Assembly (NCBI RefSeq): GCF_024508665.1
Contig: NZ_JANINP010000004.1
Coordinates: 248,001-312,000 of the forward strand
Direction of reading: 5' to 3'
Source: Sphingomonas sp.
Lineage (GTDB): Bacteria; Pseudomonadota; Alphaproteobacteria; Sphingomonadales; Sphingomonadaceae
Length of the DNA: 64,000 nt
Of this stretch, positions 28,237 through 41,284 are shown in pieces (positions within the stretch are counted from its first letter, which is position 1; each line of letters begins with the position of its first letter). The position numbers and the translations under genes are program-made. The notes under the pieces were generated by a model that worked only from the letters and a program-made list of their open reading frames with translations, made no database searches and was not told where the DNA came from.

Positions 28237-29244
28237 ATGACGGCCCTACCCCCGCTGGCAGTCGCGATGGGCGATCCTGCCGGGGTCGGTCCGGAAATCA
28301 TCGCCAAGGCCTGGGCCCGCCGACGCGAGGAGCGGCTGATGCCGTTTTTCGCGGTCGGCGACGTTCGTGCGATCGCGCGCGTCTGGGACGGTCCGGTGGT
28401 GCATATCGACTCGCCGAACGGCGCGTCGGCCGCGTTCGACGACGCCTTGCCCGTACTGACGGTCGAAGACACTGGAGAGATCGTTCCCGGCCGTCCGGAC
28501 CTGGAGGGCGCGCGTTGCGCGCTGCATTCGCTCGAGCTGGCGACCGGGCTGACCCGCTCCGGGGTCGCCGGTGCGCTGGTCACGGGCCCGGTATCGAAGG
28601 CACAACTCTATCAGATCGGCTTCACCCATCCCGGCCAGACCGAGTTTGTCGCCGAACGCGTCGGTGTCGCCGCCAGCGCGACGGTGATGATGCTCGCCGG
28701 CCCGACATTGCGCGTGGTGCCGGCGACGACTCATGTCGCGCTCAGCCAGGTTCCGGGGCTGATCACCACTGGCCTGCTTGTGGCCAAGGCGCTGGTCACT
28801 GCCCGTGCGCTGGCGCGCGACTTCGGCATTGCCAGCCCCAGATTGGCCTTTGCCGGGCTCAATCCCCATGCCGGCGAGCAAGGGGCGATCGGGCGCGAAG
28901 AAATCGACGTGATCATTCCGGCGGTGGAAGCGCTGGTGGCACAGGGAATAGACGCGACCGGCCCGATGGCCGCCGACACGATGTTTCATGCCCGCGCACG
29001 GGCAACCTATGACGCGGCGATCTGCTGCTATCACGATCAGGCACTGGTGCCGCTCAAGACGCTGCATTTCGACGAAGGCGTCAACATCACGCTCGGCTTG
29101 CCGATCGTCCGCACCTCGCCCGACCACGGCACGGCTTTCGGCATTGCCGGCCAGGACCGCGCCGAGCCGGGCGCGATGATTGCCGCTCTTCGCCTCGCCG
29201 CCGAAGCCGCCCAGCGCCGCGCCGACGCGCTCATCGCGGCGTGA
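28237..29244 (+). CDS. pdxA: 4-hydroxythreonine-4-phosphate dehydrogenase
   Basis: A 335-residue NAD-dependent enzyme of vitamin B6 synthesis. [11 protein letters not shown] at the start, G-L-N-P-H-A-G-E and the metal-binding H-D-Q-A in [10 protein letters not shown] are diagnostic, with T-S-P-D-H-G-T-A-F near the end. It starts 13 bp after surA and its stop overlaps the rsmA start (GTGA). Confidence 0.97.
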   Translation: MTALPPLAVAMGDPAGVGPEIIAKAWARRREERLMPFFAVGDVRAIARVWDGPVVHIDSPNGASAAFDDALPVLTVEDTGEIVPGRPDLEGARCALHSLELATGLTRSGVAGALVTGPVSKAQLYQIGFTHPGQTEFVAERVGVAASATVMMLAGPTLRVVPATTHVALSQVPGLITTGLLVAKALVTARALARDFGIASPRLAFAGLNPHAGEQGAIGREEIDVIIPAVEALVAQGIDATGPMAADTMFHARARATYDAAICCYHDQALVPLKTLHFDEGVNITLGLPIVRTSPDHGTAFGIAGQDRAEPGAMIAALRLAAEAAQRRADALIAA

Positions 29245-30056
29245 CGCCCGATCTACCGCCATTGCGCGAGGTTATCGCGCGCCATGGCCTGTCGGCGTCG
29301 AAGGCGCTCGGCCAGAATTTCCTGTTCGACGGGCAGTTGCTCGCGCGGATCGCGGCGATCCCCGGCGATCTGACCGATGCCGAAGTGCTCGAAGTCGGTC
29401 CCGGTCCCGGCGGATTGACCCGGGCCTTGCTCGCCGCCGGTGCCAGCGTCACGGCGATCGAACGCGACCGGCGCTGCCTGCCCGCGCTGGCCGAACTCGA
29501 AGCCGCGTATTCGGGCAAGCTCCGGGTCATCGAAGGCGATGCGCTGGAGGTCGACGCGCCGGCGCTGTTCGCGGGGCGGCCGCACGTGGTTTCCAACCTG
29601 CCATACAATGTCGGTACCGCGTTGCTCGTCCGCTGGCTGTCGGCCGACTGGCAGCCCTGGTGGCAAAGCCTGACCCTGATGTTCCAGCGCGAAGTGGCCG
29701 AGCGCATCGTCGCCACTACCGACAGTGATGCCTATGGTCGTCTCGCGGTGCTCGCGCAGTGGCGGTCGTCGGCGCGGATCGCGATGAACGTTCATCGCTC
29801 GGCATTCACGCCGCCGCCCAAGGTGATGTCGGCGGTGGTGCATATCGTGCCCGGCGAGCAGCCCGAAGGCGTTGCCTTTGCCAAGCTGGAGCGCTTGACA
29901 GCTGCCGCGTTCGGCCAGCGCCGCAAGATGTTGCGTCAAAGCCTGAAGAGCGTTCCCGGCGCGCTTGAAGCGCTGGAGAAAGTCGGGATCGATCCGGCAC
30001 GACGTGCAGAGACTGTGTCGGTTGCCGACTTTGTCGCGCTTGCGCGGTGCATTTAG
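29241..30056 (+). CDS. rsmA: 16S rRNA dimethyladenosine transferase
   Basis: A 271-residue SAM-dependent methyltransferase (KsgA) that dimethylates two adenines near the 3' end of 16S rRNA. G-Q-N-F-L-F-D, the SAM loop [10 protein letters not shown], and the catalytic N-L-P-Y-N-V are all present. It begins with GTG overlapping the pdxA stop. Loss of this gene classically gives kasugamycin resistance. Confidence 0.97.
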   Translation: MTPDLPPLREVIARHGLSASKALGQNFLFDGQLLARIAAIPGDLTDAEVLEVGPGPGGLTRALLAAGASVTAIERDRRCLPALAELEAAYSGKLRVIEGDALEVDAPALFAGRPHVVSNLPYNVGTALLVRWLSADWQPWWQSLTLMFQREVAERIVATTDSDAYGRLAVLAQWRSSARIAMNVHRSAFTPPPKVMSAVVHIVPGEQPEGVAFAKLERLTAAAFGQRRKMLRQSLKSVPGALEALEKVGIDPARRAETVSVADFVALARCI

Positions 30057-30197
30057 CCCTCTCCCGCTTGCGGGAGAGGGTTGGGTGAGGGTCTTCTTTC
30101 TTCTTCCAGGCGGCTCAACGCCAAAAAGAGAAAGAAGACCCTCACCTTCCCACCGCCTTCGGCGGCGGGCCCCTACCTCTCCCGCGAGCGGGAGAGG
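30057..30197. repeat. Composite inverted repeat (BIME-like) between convergent genes
   Basis: The palindrome CCCTCTCCCGC-TT-GCGGGAGAGGG (30057-30080, 11 bp stem) begins one base after the rsmA stop. A perfect 18 bp inverted repeat follows (30084-30101 with 30129-30146, starting GGTGAGGGTCTTC). Then come a small CCGCC/GGCGG hairpin (30153-30165) and a second copy of the first palindrome (30176-30197). The whole block could fold as one long stem and would stop or protect transcripts from both sides, since the genes converge here. Confidence 0.8.
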
Positions 30198-30211
30198 CGA
30201 TTAGAAATTCG

Positions 30212-30721
30212 TTACTTCGCCGCTTCTGGCTTGTCCGGCACCTTGGTGGCCACCTCCGCGCTCGGCGGCGGACCCTTGGCGATAGCCGACGCCAAGGTCG
30301 TCGCTTCCGGGCACGGCTTCTTGGCACACAAGGTCTTGATCCGCGCCAGATTCTCGCGCGCCGCTTCCATCGCCCCTTTGGCGACCAACGCTTCGCCCTG
30401 CCCCCGCAACGCGGTCAGATCGTTGGGCTCGATTGTCAGCGCCTCACGATATAGCCGAATCGCCTTGCCCGGCAGGCCCTGGCGCGTCGCGACGCTGGCG
30501 AGTTCCAGGAAAGCGGCCCGGTTGCGCGGGTCGACCGCCAATGCGGTTTCGATCAGGTCGGTCGCGCCATCCAGGTTCCCCGACGCGGCGGCCGCGCGGC
30601 CCTGCATCAGCAAGGCCATCGACCGCGGGTCGATCTGCGCATCCGCGCGCTGGCCTTGCAAGGAAGTCGAAACGCTCAATCCCGCCAAAGCGATTGCGAG
30701 CGCTACGGGCGAAAAACGCAT
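30212..30721 (-). CDS. Exported TPR protein
   Basis: A 169-residue protein with a signal peptide (about 28 residues, ending A-D-A-Q) followed by two or three tetratricopeptide repeats ([16 protein letters not shown] pattern). TPR domains bind proteins. The partner is unknown. The frame opens at 30760, but ATG 30721 gives the signal peptide. It follows the rRNA methyltransferase gene by 32 bp. Confidence 0.75.
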   Translation of the reverse strand: MRFSPVALAIALAGLSVSTSLQGQRADAQIDPRSMALLMQGRAAAASGNLDGATDLIETALAVDPRNRAAFLELASVATRQGLPGKAIRLYREALTIEPNDLTALRGQGEALVAKGAMEAARENLARIKTLCAKKPCPEATTLASAIAKGPPPSAEVATKVPDKPEAAK

Positions 30722-30753
30722 GATCTTCTCCACACGGGGCACAATATTATCGG

Positions 30754-33455
<2,702 letters not shown>

Positions 33456-33562
33456 CTAGGGGTGCGGCGCGCGAGTCGCATTTCGCTATATTGGCGCCCA
33501 CGATCTGCTACTATCCGGGCCAGATCGGCGGTCGAGCCGGACGCACTTTGGGGGAAGTTGTG

Positions 33563-34513
33563 ATGGGTGCAATCATCGGATTGCTGGTTGCTGGCGTTGT
33601 GCTGGTCGCCATTTTCAGTTCGGTCAAAGTCGTACGACAGGGCTATCAATATACCATCGAGCGCTTCGGCAAGTTCACGTATGCCGCGCAACCCGGCCTG
33701 ACTTTCATCACGCCCCTGTTCGACCGTATCGGCCGCCGGGTGAACATGATGGAGCAAGTGCTCGACATTCCGGGTCAGGAGATCATCACCAAGGACAATG
33801 CGATGGTCGCGGTCGACGGGGTGGTGTTCTTCCAGGTGCTCGACGCGGCAAAGGCGGCCTATGAAGTCAGCGACCTCTATGTCGCGATCATGCAGCTGGC
33901 GACGACCAACCTGCGCACCGTCATGGGATCGATGGACCTCGACGAATTGCTGTCCAAGCGCGACGAGATCAACGCGCGTCTTCTATCCGTGGTAGACCAT
34001 GCGACCGAGGCCTGGGGCGTCAAGATCACGCGTGTCGAGCTGAAGGACATCCGCCCGCCCGCCGATATCGTCAACGCCATGACTCGCCAGATGAAGGCCG
34101 AGCGCGAGAAGCGCGCGACCATCCTCGAATCCGAAGCGGCGCGGCAGAACGAAATCAACCGCGCCGAAGGGCAAAAGCAGGCGCAGATCCTCGAGGCCGA
34201 AGGCCGCAAGGAAGCCGCGTTCCGCGATGCCGAGGCGCGAGAACGCTCCGCCCAGGCCGAAGCTACCGCGACCAAAGCGGTGTCCGACGCGATCGAAGGC
34301 GGCAGCACTCAGGCAATCAATTATTTCATTGCGCAGAAATATGTCGAGGCGATCGGGCAGTTCGCGACCTCGCCCAACGCCAAGACGATCCTGTTCCCGG
34401 TCGAGGCTACGCAATTGATCGGGACGTTGGGCGGGATCGGCGAACTCGCCAGGGATGCGCTGGGCAAGGACGCGGCGACGCCCGGCAACCCGTCAGTGCC
34501 GCGGACACGATAG
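33563..34513 (+). CDS. SPFH/Band 7 membrane protein (stomatin/QmcA type)
   Basis: A 316-residue protein with one N-terminal membrane segment, the Band 7/SPFH domain (residues 20-190) and a charged coiled-coil rich in Glu, Ala and Arg (near 195-255). Such proteins form membrane rings and organise proteases or lipid domains. ATG 33563 has GGGGGAAG at 33550-33557. An NfeD gene follows in 10 bp, the usual partner. Confidence 0.92.
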   Translation: MGAIIGLLVAGVVLVAIFSSVKVVRQGYQYTIERFGKFTYAAQPGLTFITPLFDRIGRRVNMMEQVLDIPGQEIITKDNAMVAVDGVVFFQVLDAAKAAYEVSDLYVAIMQLATTNLRTVMGSMDLDELLSKRDEINARLLSVVDHATEAWGVKITRVELKDIRPPADIVNAMTRQMKAEREKRATILESEAARQNEINRAEGQKQAQILEAEGRKEAAFRDAEARERSAQAEATATKAVSDAIEGGSTQAINYFIAQKYVEAIGQFATSPNAKTILFPVEATQLIGTLGGIGELARDALGKDAATPGNPSVPRTR

Positions 34514-34523
34514 GACGACCGTC

Positions 34524-34973
34524 ATGACGTTGTTCGGAATCGACTGGAGCCCCGGCGCCCTCTGGCTCGCCGTGGCGCTTGCGCTTGCGATCGCGGAGCT
34601 CATCGCGCCGGGATTCTTCATGATCTTCATCGCCGCCGGCGCGGCGCTGACTGGGTTCGTCATACTGGCGATTCCGGGGCTGGGCTGGGTCGCCCAGGCC
34701 CTGTTGTTCGCAGCCTTCAGCGCGGCCGCCGTCGCCATTGGACGGCGATGGTATCGTCAGAGTCCATCGACGGCGTCATCCCACGGCCTGAACGACCGGA
34801 CCGCCAAGCTGATCGGCAAGACCGTCGAGGTGTGCGAGGCGATCGTCGCGGGCGAAGGCCGGGTCAAGGTCGGCGATGGCGCCTGGGCCGCTACGGGGCC
34901 CGATGCGCCCGCCGGGGCACTCGTGCGTATCACGGGCGCCACCGGAAGCGTCTTGTCGGTCGAACTGGCCTGA
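34524..34973 (+). CDS. NfeD family protein
   Basis: A 149-residue protein with three hydrophobic segments in the first 75 residues and a C-terminal OB-fold domain (G-K-T-V-E-V-C-E-A-I-V-A-G-E-G-R-V-K-V-G-D). NfeD proteins pair with SPFH proteins, and the OB fold may bind the partner. ATG 34524 is preferred to the longer frame from 34455, which overlaps the SPFH gene. Confidence 0.9.
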   Translation: MTLFGIDWSPGALWLAVALALAIAELIAPGFFMIFIAAGAALTGFVILAIPGLGWVAQALLFAAFSAAAVAIGRRWYRQSPSTASSHGLNDRTAKLIGKTVEVCEAIVAGEGRVKVGDGAWAATGPDAPAGALVRITGATGSVLSVELA

Positions 34974-34996
34974 GCGCTTGGACTCAGGCCGACGCG

Positions 34997-35326
34997 TCAA
35001 GCCTTGTTGCCGCCGCCGAACAGGCTGGAGGCCAAGCCGCCGAGTTGGCCCAAGATACCCGAATTTTCCGCGCCGTTGATCAGCGTCGCGAACTGACCGA
35101 GCGAGCCTTCGCCGCCGATATGGCCGACGATCTGGCTCAGTACGTCAGACCCGAGGCCGGTGGACGCTGCCGCCCCTTCAACGGTATCGCCCGGCGCCGT
35201 GTGCGATTGAGCCAGCGCCATGATCGCACTCTCGGCCTGCTCAGGGGTGATCCCGACCTTGGCGGCGAGGTTCTGGACGTCGGCGTTCGAATTTACTTGC
35301 GAGAGAATGCCATCGAGCAACGACAT
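34997..35326 (-). CDS. DUF937-like small protein
   Basis: A 109-residue protein with a helical N-terminal repeat (V-N-S-N-A-D-V-Q-N-L-A-A-K-V-G-I-T) and a Gly-rich C-terminus ending L-F-G-G-G-N-K-A. It resembles DUF937 proteins, whose function is not established. ATG 35326 has AGGAAG seven bases upstream. It is convergent with nfeD. Confidence 0.65.
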   Translation of the reverse strand: MSLLDGILSQVNSNADVQNLAAKVGITPEQAESAIMALAQSHTAPGDTVEGAAASTGLGSDVLSQIVGHIGGEGSLGQFATLINGAENSGILGQLGGLASSLFGGGNKA

Positions 35327-35396
35327 GGAACTTCCTTTCACTGGGCCGGAGGCGAAACGACTCTAGCTTTCCGTCAGATACCCGGTCGCCGTCCCA

Positions 35397-35837
35397 TCAG
35401 GAAGCAAGATCGGGCGGCAAGTAGCCCAGCCGGGCCTGCGCCGAGAACAAGCGATCGCGCGAATAAAGCGTCAATGGCCAGTCTCGCCGCCCTTCGGGGG
35501 CAGCCAACAATGCGTTGACCTTTCCCGCCAATGGCAAGCCGCTGGGGATGGCCGCGAGGACACCCCGGATCGCCGCGACATATGTCAGTGTGATCGTATG
35601 ATGATAGCCCTGGGTGGCGTCATTCACTCCGCCGACCGCCTCGTTATAGCCGGAGATGATCGCCGGCAGATCGCGCTCGACATCGATATCGGGCCGTTCG
35701 GTCAGGAGCCATAGACAGGCGGCAAGATGCGCTTCGTGCGTCCACTCCGCCTTGGGCAAGGTGCGGGCGAGCAACCCCTCCCCCACACGGCGGACGGCGG
35801 CGTCGTCGGCGAAGAATCGGATTTCATGGTCGGTCAT
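35397..35837 (-). CDS. Conserved protein of unknown function
   Basis: A 146-residue soluble protein. H-E-A-H-L-A-A-C-L-W-L-L and G-G-V-N-D-A-T-Q-G-Y-H-H-T-I-T look like a conserved core with several His residues, as in a small metalloenzyme or a regulator. I know of no assigned role. It lies 41 bp after pckA, with a hairpin between them whose loop holds its ribosome site. Confidence 0.6.
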   Translation of the reverse strand: MTDHEIRFFADDAAVRRVGEGLLARTLPKAEWTHEAHLAACLWLLTERPDIDVERDLPAIISGYNEAVGGVNDATQGYHHTITLTYVAAIRGVLAAIPSGLPLAGKVNALLAAPEGRRDWPLTLYSRDRLFSAQARLGYLPPDLAS

Positions 35838-35838
35838 T

Positions 35839-35867
35839 GGTCGGGCTTCCTTTGGAGAGGCCCGACC
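35839..35867 (-). promoter_or_regulatory. Hairpin with ribosome site in the loop
   Basis: GGTCGGGC (35839-35846) and GCCCGACC (35860-35867) pair over 8 bp around a 13 nt loop. Read on the minus strand the loop contains AGGAAG, the ribosome site of the gene starting at 35837. There is no T run, so it is not a normal terminator. It could protect the pckA 3' end or adjust translation of the next gene. Confidence 0.45.
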
Positions 35868-35878
35868 CTACGTCGAGC

Positions 35879-37489
35879 CTAGTCTGCTGTGGCGGGGGCT
35901 CGGGGCGCGGATTGTCGCACGCCTTCGTCCACATGGTCCGCGAATTGCGCGAAATTCTCGACGAACAAGTCGACCAGCTTCGCCGCCGTCGCGTCATATT
36001 CGGCCTTGTTCGCCCAGGTTTCGCGCGGATCGAGAATGTGGCTGTCGACACCGGGCACCGCGACCGGCACCTGGAAGCCGAAATTGGGATCGGTGCGGAA
36101 CTCGGCGTCGTTCAAACTGCTATCGAGCGCGGCGTTGAGCAGAGCGCGCGTCGCCTTGATCGGCATGCGCTTGCCGACGCCATATTTGCCTCCGGTCCAG
36201 CCAGTATTGACCAGCCAGCAATCGACATTGCCCTTGGCGATCCGCTCCTTGAGCAGATTGCCATAGACCGACGGGTGGCGCGGCATAAACGGCGCGCCGA
36301 AACAGGTCGAAAAGGTCGCTTCGGGCTCGGTCACACCGATCTCGGTGCCCGCGACCTTGGCGGTATAGCCCGACAGGAAGTGATACATCGCCTGGTCAGG
36401 CGTCAGCTTCGCAATCGGCGGCAGCACGCCGAACGCGTCGGCGGTCAACATCACGATGTTGCGCGGCACCGGCCCCATATTGGCGGCCGACGCATTGGGG
36501 ATGAAGTCGATCGGATACGCGCCGCGCGAATTCTCGGCGAGGCTGTTGTCGTCGAGGTCGAGGACTCGCGTGTCCGGATCCATCACCACGTTCTCCAGCA
36601 CGGTGCCGAAGCGCTTGGTCGTCGCGTAAATCTCGGGCTCAGCCTCGGCCGACAGGCGGATCATCTTGGCGTAGCAGCCGCCTTCGAAATTGAACACCGC
36701 ATCGTCCGACCAGCCATGCTCGTCGTCGCCGATCAATGTGCGGCTGGCATCGGCGGACAAGGTCGTCTTGCCGGTGCCCGACAGGCCGAAGAACACCGCC
36801 GAGCCCCCTTCCGGCCCTATGTTGGCCGAGCAATGCATCGGCATGATGCCCTTGACCGGCAACAGATAGTTCAACAGCCCGAACACCGACTTCTTCATCT
36901 CGCCGGCATATTCGGTGCCGCCGATCAGGATTAGCTTTTCGCTGAAATTGACCGCGATCACCGTCTCGCTGCGGCAGCCATGGCGCTCGGGATCGGCCCG
37001 GAAGCTCGGCAGGTCGATGATCGTATAGTCGGCGGCAAAATGCGCGAGGTCATGCGCCGATGGGCGGACCAGCATCGTCCGGATGAACAGGCTGTGCCAG
37101 GCATATTGCGTGACGACACGGACGCTGACGCGGTTCGACGCTTCCGAACCGCCGAATAGATCCTGGACGAACAACGTATCCTGCTTCGCCAGGTCGGCGA
37201 GGAAGTCGGCCTTGAGCGCCGCGAATGACTCGGGGCTCATCGCCTTGTTGGTCTTGCCCCACCAGACGGTCGATTCGGTCTCGGCATCGCGGACGATGAA
37301 CTTGTCCTGCGCCGAGCGCCCGGTGTGCCGGCCGGTGGCGACCACTAAGGGCCCGTCGGCGGCGAGATGGCCTTCGCCGCGTGCGATAGCGTGCTCGACC
37401 AGCGGGGCCGTTCCGAGGTTCCAATACAGCTTGGCGGCAGTGGCGATGCCCTGCGCGTCCAGCCCCTGTGCGGGGACTCGATCGATCAT
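35879..37489 (-). CDS. pckA: Phosphoenolpyruvate carboxykinase (ATP)
   Basis: A 536-residue gluconeogenic enzyme turning oxaloacetate and ATP into PEP and CO2. [13 protein letters not shown] is the P-loop, D-D-E-H-G-W the metal motif, and [10 protein letters not shown] the N-terminal signature. The frame opens at 37696, but ATG 37489 has TCGGAGGA just upstream. It is divergent from chvI, an arrangement kept in many Alphaproteobacteria, where ChvI can influence pckA. Confidence 0.97.
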   Translation of the reverse strand: MIDRVPAQGLDAQGIATAAKLYWNLGTAPLVEHAIARGEGHLAADGPLVVATGRHTGRSAQDKFIVRDAETESTVWWGKTNKAMSPESFAALKADFLADLAKQDTLFVQDLFGGSEASNRVSVRVVTQYAWHSLFIRTMLVRPSAHDLAHFAADYTIIDLPSFRADPERHGCRSETVIAVNFSEKLILIGGTEYAGEMKKSVFGLLNYLLPVKGIMPMHCSANIGPEGGSAVFFGLSGTGKTTLSADASRTLIGDDEHGWSDDAVFNFEGGCYAKMIRLSAEAEPEIYATTKRFGTVLENVVMDPDTRVLDLDDNSLAENSRGAYPIDFIPNASAANMGPVPRNIVMLTADAFGVLPPIAKLTPDQAMYHFLSGYTAKVAGTEIGVTEPEATFSTCFGAPFMPRHPSVYGNLLKERIAKGNVDCWLVNTGWTGGKYGVGKRMPIKATRALLNAALDSSLNDAEFRTDPNFGFQVPVAVPGVDSHILDPRETWANKAEYDATAAKLVDLFVENFAQFADHVDEGVRQSAPRAPATAD

Positions 37490-37655
37490 TTTTCCTCCGA
37501 TATCGCACGTTGCGGGTTTGTCCCGCATACGTATGCATCCTCGTTGTTCAGGGCGCATAGAGCCGCTCAACCCGCCCGTCAAATTGGCCAATGGTTTACC
37601 GGCGCAAAGGTTTCGCCTAGGCGTGTCCGCAACACGTTTTGGGAATGCCCGCACG

Positions 37656-38363
37656 ATGACGGCCACCATCGCGCTCGTCGATGACGACCGCAACATCCTG
37701 ACCTCGGTGTCGATCGCGCTGCAGGCGGAGGGCTTCCTGACCCGCGTCTATTCCGACGGCGAGACGGCGCTGAAGGCGCTGATCGACAATCCGCCGGACC
37801 TGGCGATCTTCGACGTGAAGATGCCGCGGATGGACGGGCTCGAGCTGTTGCGGCGGCTGCGCGAGAAGAGCCAGATTCCGGTAATCTTCCTGACCAGCAA
37901 GGACGACGAGCTCGACGAGGCGCTGGGCCTCGCCATGGGCGCCGACGATTATATCGCCAAGCCGTTCAGCCAGCGCCTGTTGATCGCCCGCATTCGCGCC
38001 ATCCTGCGCCGCACCGAATTGAGCCATGCCAGCCCCGGCGGCGACGAGCCTCCCGCCGAAACGGCGATCGACCGCGGCCGGCTGCAGATGGACCCCGCGC
38101 GCCACCGCGTGACCTGGGCCGGCGACAATGTGACGTTGACGGTGACCGAATTCCTGATCCTCGAGGCGCTCGCGCAGCGGCCCGGCGTGGTCAAAACGCG
38201 CAACCAGCTGATGGACGCGGCCTATCAGGACGACATCTATGTCGACGACCGCACGATCGACAGCCATATCAAGCGCGTCCGGCGCAAGTTCCGCGAGGTC
38301 GATGCCGAATTCGATGCGATCGAAACGCTCTATGGCGCCGGCTACCGTTTCTCGGAGGAGTGA
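37656..38363 (+). CDS. chvI: Two-component response regulator ChvI
   Basis: A 235-residue OmpR-family regulator. The receiver domain shows the acidic pair (V-D-D-D), the phosphoacceptor Asp in [11 protein letters not shown] and Lys in Y-I-A-K-P-F. A winged-helix domain follows ([16 protein letters not shown]). With ChvG it controls envelope stress and acid responses in this class. ATG 37656 gives the standard [11 protein letters not shown] start. It overlaps chvG by 32 nt. Confidence 0.95.
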   Translation: MTATIALVDDDRNILTSVSIALQAEGFLTRVYSDGETALKALIDNPPDLAIFDVKMPRMDGLELLRRLREKSQIPVIFLTSKDDELDEALGLAMGADDYIAKPFSQRLLIARIRAILRRTELSHASPGGDEPPAETAIDRGRLQMDPARHRVTWAGDNVTLTVTEFLILEALAQRPGVVKTRNQLMDAAYQDDIYVDDRTIDSHIKRVRRKFREVDAEFDAIETLYGAGYRFSEE

Positions 38364-39909
38364 GGCGGAGGGTGACGGCCGCGACCTGACGCTGAAATGG
38401 TCGGGTCGGATTTCGCTCACCGCGCGCATCCTCGCGCTCAACATCTTCGCGTTGGCGCTGCTCGCCGGCGGGTTCTTCTATCTCGATTCGTACCGGACGC
38501 GGATACTGGACAACCGCACCGCCCAAGCGAGCCGCGAGGCGCGGCTGATCGCGGCGGCGATGGTGTCGACGCCGGCCGATCACCGCGGCGACCTGGCGCT
38601 GCGTCTCGCCCGCGACACCGACACCCGCATCCGGCTGTTCGCCGCCGACGGCAGGCCGATAGCCGACACGCGCGCGATGGGATTGCGCAATTTCGTGCTG
38701 GTCGATCCCAACAAGGAGGGTTGGGGTCTGCAGGCCGCGCGCTTTCTGGACGCGGTGATCGACACCGTCGTCAACGCGCCGCGCGCGCCGCTCTATCGCG
38801 AACGCAAGGAGGGCGCCGAATGGCCCGACGTCCGCACCGCTCGCACCACGCTGGCCGCTCCGGCAACGGTGTGGCGCGCGCCGGACCGTACGCCGGTCAT
38901 CACGGCCGCAGCGGGTTTGGGCGATGGCGAGGTCGTCATGACGACAGTCAATGCCCGCGACATCACGCAGACCGTACGGCTCGAACGATTCCGGTTGGGG
39001 ATCGTGCTTGCGATCGTCACGCTGGTATCGATCTTTCTGTCGCTGTTCCTCGCGCGCACCATCGTGCGGCCGTTGCGCCGGCTGGCACGAGCCGCGGTCC
39101 GCGTCCGCTTGGGCCGCGCCCGGGAAGTGGTCGTCCCGCGGCTGCCATCTCGCAGGGACGAGATCGGCAGCCTGGCTCGCGCGCTCAGCGATATGAGCCA
39201 GGCGCTGCGGGCGCGGATCGACGCCACGGAAGCCTTCGCCGCGGACGTCACGCACGAAATGAAAAACCCCCTCGCCTCGCTGCGATCAGCGGTCGACGGC
39301 CTGGCGAACGTCAAGGATCCCGCGCTGCAGGAGCGGTTGCTGGCGATCGTGCGCGACGACGTCCACCGGCTCGACCGGCTGATCACCGACATTTCGGAAG
39401 CGTCGCGGCTCGATGCCCAGCTCAGCCGCGCCAAGTTCGACGCGGTCGACGTGCTCGCGATGCTCGCAGCCTTGATCGAGCAGCGCATTACGCGAGGAAT
39501 CGAGCGCGGAGTGCGCATCCGCTTCGATGATCGCGCGCGCAACGGCGCATTGGTAATGGGCGAAGGCGCGCGGCTGGAACGCGTCTTCGAGAATCTGTTC
39601 GATAATGCCGTCTCCTTTTCCCCCGACAATGGTCTGATCACGGTTGCCGCGACGGTCGCGGATGGCGACTTGGTGATCCGCGTCGAGGACGAAGGCCCGG
39701 GAGTCCCGGAAGAAGCGCGTGAGGCTGTGTTCCGGCGTTTCCAGTCGATCCGCCCGGAGAATGAGGAATTCGGCAAGCATTCGGGACTAGGGCTCGCCAT
39801 TGCGCGGACGATCGTCGAGGGGCATCAGGGCACGATTGCGGTCGAATCGCGCGAAGACCGTCTGAGCGGGGCCAGATTTGTCGTCCGGCTGCCGCTCGCT
39901 CCAGGCTAG
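38332..39909 (+). CDS. chvG: Sensor histidine kinase ChvG
   Basis: A 525-residue membrane kinase. Two membrane segments (near residues 30-50 and 225-245) enclose a periplasmic sensor region, followed by HAMP, the H-box [11 protein letters not shown] (phospho-His) and an intact ATPase with N-box L-F-D-N-A-V, G1 D-E-G-P-G and G2 G-L-G-L-A. ATG 38332 lies inside the chvI 3' end. No other start exists before the first membrane segment in this frame. In relatives the periplasmic inhibitor ExoR controls it, but none is seen here. Confidence 0.9.
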   Translation: MAPATVSRRSEAEGDGRDLTLKWSGRISLTARILALNIFALALLAGGFFYLDSYRTRILDNRTAQASREARLIAAAMVSTPADHRGDLALRLARDTDTRIRLFAADGRPIADTRAMGLRNFVLVDPNKEGWGLQAARFLDAVIDTVVNAPRAPLYRERKEGAEWPDVRTARTTLAAPATVWRAPDRTPVITAAAGLGDGEVVMTTVNARDITQTVRLERFRLGIVLAIVTLVSIFLSLFLARTIVRPLRRLARAAVRVRLGRAREVVVPRLPSRRDEIGSLARALSDMSQALRARIDATEAFAADVTHEMKNPLASLRSAVDGLANVKDPALQERLLAIVRDDVHRLDRLITDISEASRLDAQLSRAKFDAVDVLAMLAALIEQRITRGIERGVRIRFDDRARNGALVMGEGARLERVFENLFDNAVSFSPDNGLITVAATVADGDLVIRVEDEGPGVPEEAREAVFRRFQSIRPENEEFGKHSGLGLAIARTIVEGHQGTIAVESREDRLSGARFVVRLPLAPG

Positions 39910-40360
39910 GGAGGCAGCCATCTCGACCGGGCTCTCATTCGAAACCCTTCATGTCTCCAGCGTCGCCATCGATGGGCGTGCGGTATTGATCGAAGGCGAA
40001 TCGGGGGCCGGCAAGTCCGACCTCGCGCTGCGCCTGATCGATCGCGGCGCTCAGCTGATCAGCGACGATTACACCTTGCTCCAGCGCGCCGGCGGCGAAC
40101 TGATCGCGTCACCACCCGACACGATCTCGGGCAAGATTGAGGTACGCGGTCTGGGCGTCCTCGAGACGCCATATGTCGAGAAGATCCCGGTTGCCCTGCT
40201 CATCCGCCTGACCGACGCGCCTGAGCGGCTACCGCTAGCGGACGAGGTCCGCCGTATCGCCGGGCTCGATATTCGCGAGGTGGCGGTCGATTCGCGCACC
40301 GCCTCGGCGCCGATCAAGGTCGAACTCGCCTTGCGGCACCTGGTCGGCGGCAAAGCGTGA
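39878..40360 (+). CDS. hprK: HPr kinase/phosphorylase, kinase domain only
   Basis: A protein of 146-160 residues containing only the C-terminal kinase domain of HprK, as is normal in Alphaproteobacteria. G-E-S-G-A-G-K-S-D is the P-loop. The HprK signature appears as I-S-G-K-I-E-V-R-G-L-G-V. It phosphorylates a serine of HPr. TTG 39878 is the only standard start and lies inside chvG. An ATC at 39920 has AGGGAGG five bases upstream and may be the true start. Its stop overlaps rapZ by 4 nt. Confidence 0.9.
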   Translation: MSSGCRSLQAREAAISTGLSFETLHVSSVAIDGRAVLIEGESGAGKSDLALRLIDRGAQLISDDYTLLQRAGGELIASPPDTISGKIEVRGLGVLETPYVEKIPVALLIRLTDAPERLPLADEVRRIAGLDIREVAVDSRTASAPIKVELALRHLVGGKA

Positions 40361-41274
40361 CTCGCGCCAAGGAGATCCTGCTCGTCACCGGCCTGTCAGG
40401 TGCCGGTAAGTCGACCGTGCTCAAGACGCTCGAGGATCTCGGCTGGGAAACCGTCGACAATTTGCCGCTCCGGCTGCTCGACCGGCTGCTGGGCACGCCA
40501 TTGTCGGAAAGCACCGAAAGCGATTCGCCGCTGGCGGTCGGAATAGGTGCAAGGACACGCGACTTCGATCCCGAGAGCATCGTCAAGCGCATCAAGAAAC
40601 TGCGCGCCGAGCATGGTTATGACATCGGCACCTTGTTTCTCGATTGCGGTGGCGCCGAGCTCGAGCGGCGTTACGCCGAAACGCGGCGGCGCCATCCGCT
40701 CGCGCTCGATCGTCCGGCGAGCGACGGCATCGCGCGGGAACGCGAGCTGCTCGCCCCGCTTCGCCGTTGGGCCAATCGCCTGATCGACACGACCGATTTG
40801 TCCTCAAACGAGCTCGCGCAGCAGGTGCGCGCGACATTCGGCGGCGACGGGCTAGGCGAACCGACGCTGTCGGTCATGTCCTTCGGCTATGCCCGCGGTC
40901 TCCCACGCAACGCCGATCTGGTGTTCGACATGCGGTTCCTCCGCAATCCGCATTGGGACGAGAAATTGCGCCCCGGAACGGGACTCGACGCCGATGTCGG
41001 GGCCTATGTCGCGGCCGATCCAGCCTATGACGCGGCAATGAAACAGATCGAGGACCTGCTGCTGCTCCTCCTTCCCCGCTACCGCGCCGAAGGAAAAGCC
41101 TATGTAACCATAGCCTTCGGATGCACGGGTGGTCGCCATCGCTCGGTTCATGTCACGGAACGGGTCGAGAAGCGGTTGCGCGACGCCGGCTTTTCGCCCA
41201 CGGTCACGCATCGGGATCTGGGGGCGGCACCGCAGGACTCCTTAGAGGGTGCGCCGCGGACGGGTTTGGGATAG
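40357..41274 (+). CDS. rapZ: RapZ-family nucleotide-binding protein
   Basis: A 305-residue protein with P-loop G-L-S-G-A-G-K-S-T near residues 12-20 and a C-terminal domain with F-G-C-T-G-G-R-H-R-S-V-H, the RapZ signature. In E. coli RapZ senses glucosamine-6-P and guides RNase E to the GlmZ sRNA. Its alphaproteobacterial role is less clear. GTG start overlapping hprK (GTGA). Confidence 0.93.
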   Translation: MTRAKEILLVTGLSGAGKSTVLKTLEDLGWETVDNLPLRLLDRLLGTPLSESTESDSPLAVGIGARTRDFDPESIVKRIKKLRAEHGYDIGTLFLDCGGAELERRYAETRRRHPLALDRPASDGIARERELLAPLRRWANRLIDTTDLSSNELAQQVRATFGGDGLGEPTLSVMSFGYARGLPRNADLVFDMRFLRNPHWDEKLRPGTGLDADVGAYVAADPAYDAAMKQIEDLLLLLLPRYRAEGKAYVTIAFGCTGGRHRSVHVTERVEKRLRDAGFSPTVTHRDLGAAPQDSLEGAPRTGLG

Positions 41275-41284
41275 TAAGCAACGC

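Noticed and set aside
26853..28583. A 576-codon open frame opposite surA and pdxA
   Set aside because: It spans two well-supported genes on the other strand and has low-complexity Arg-rich sequence.
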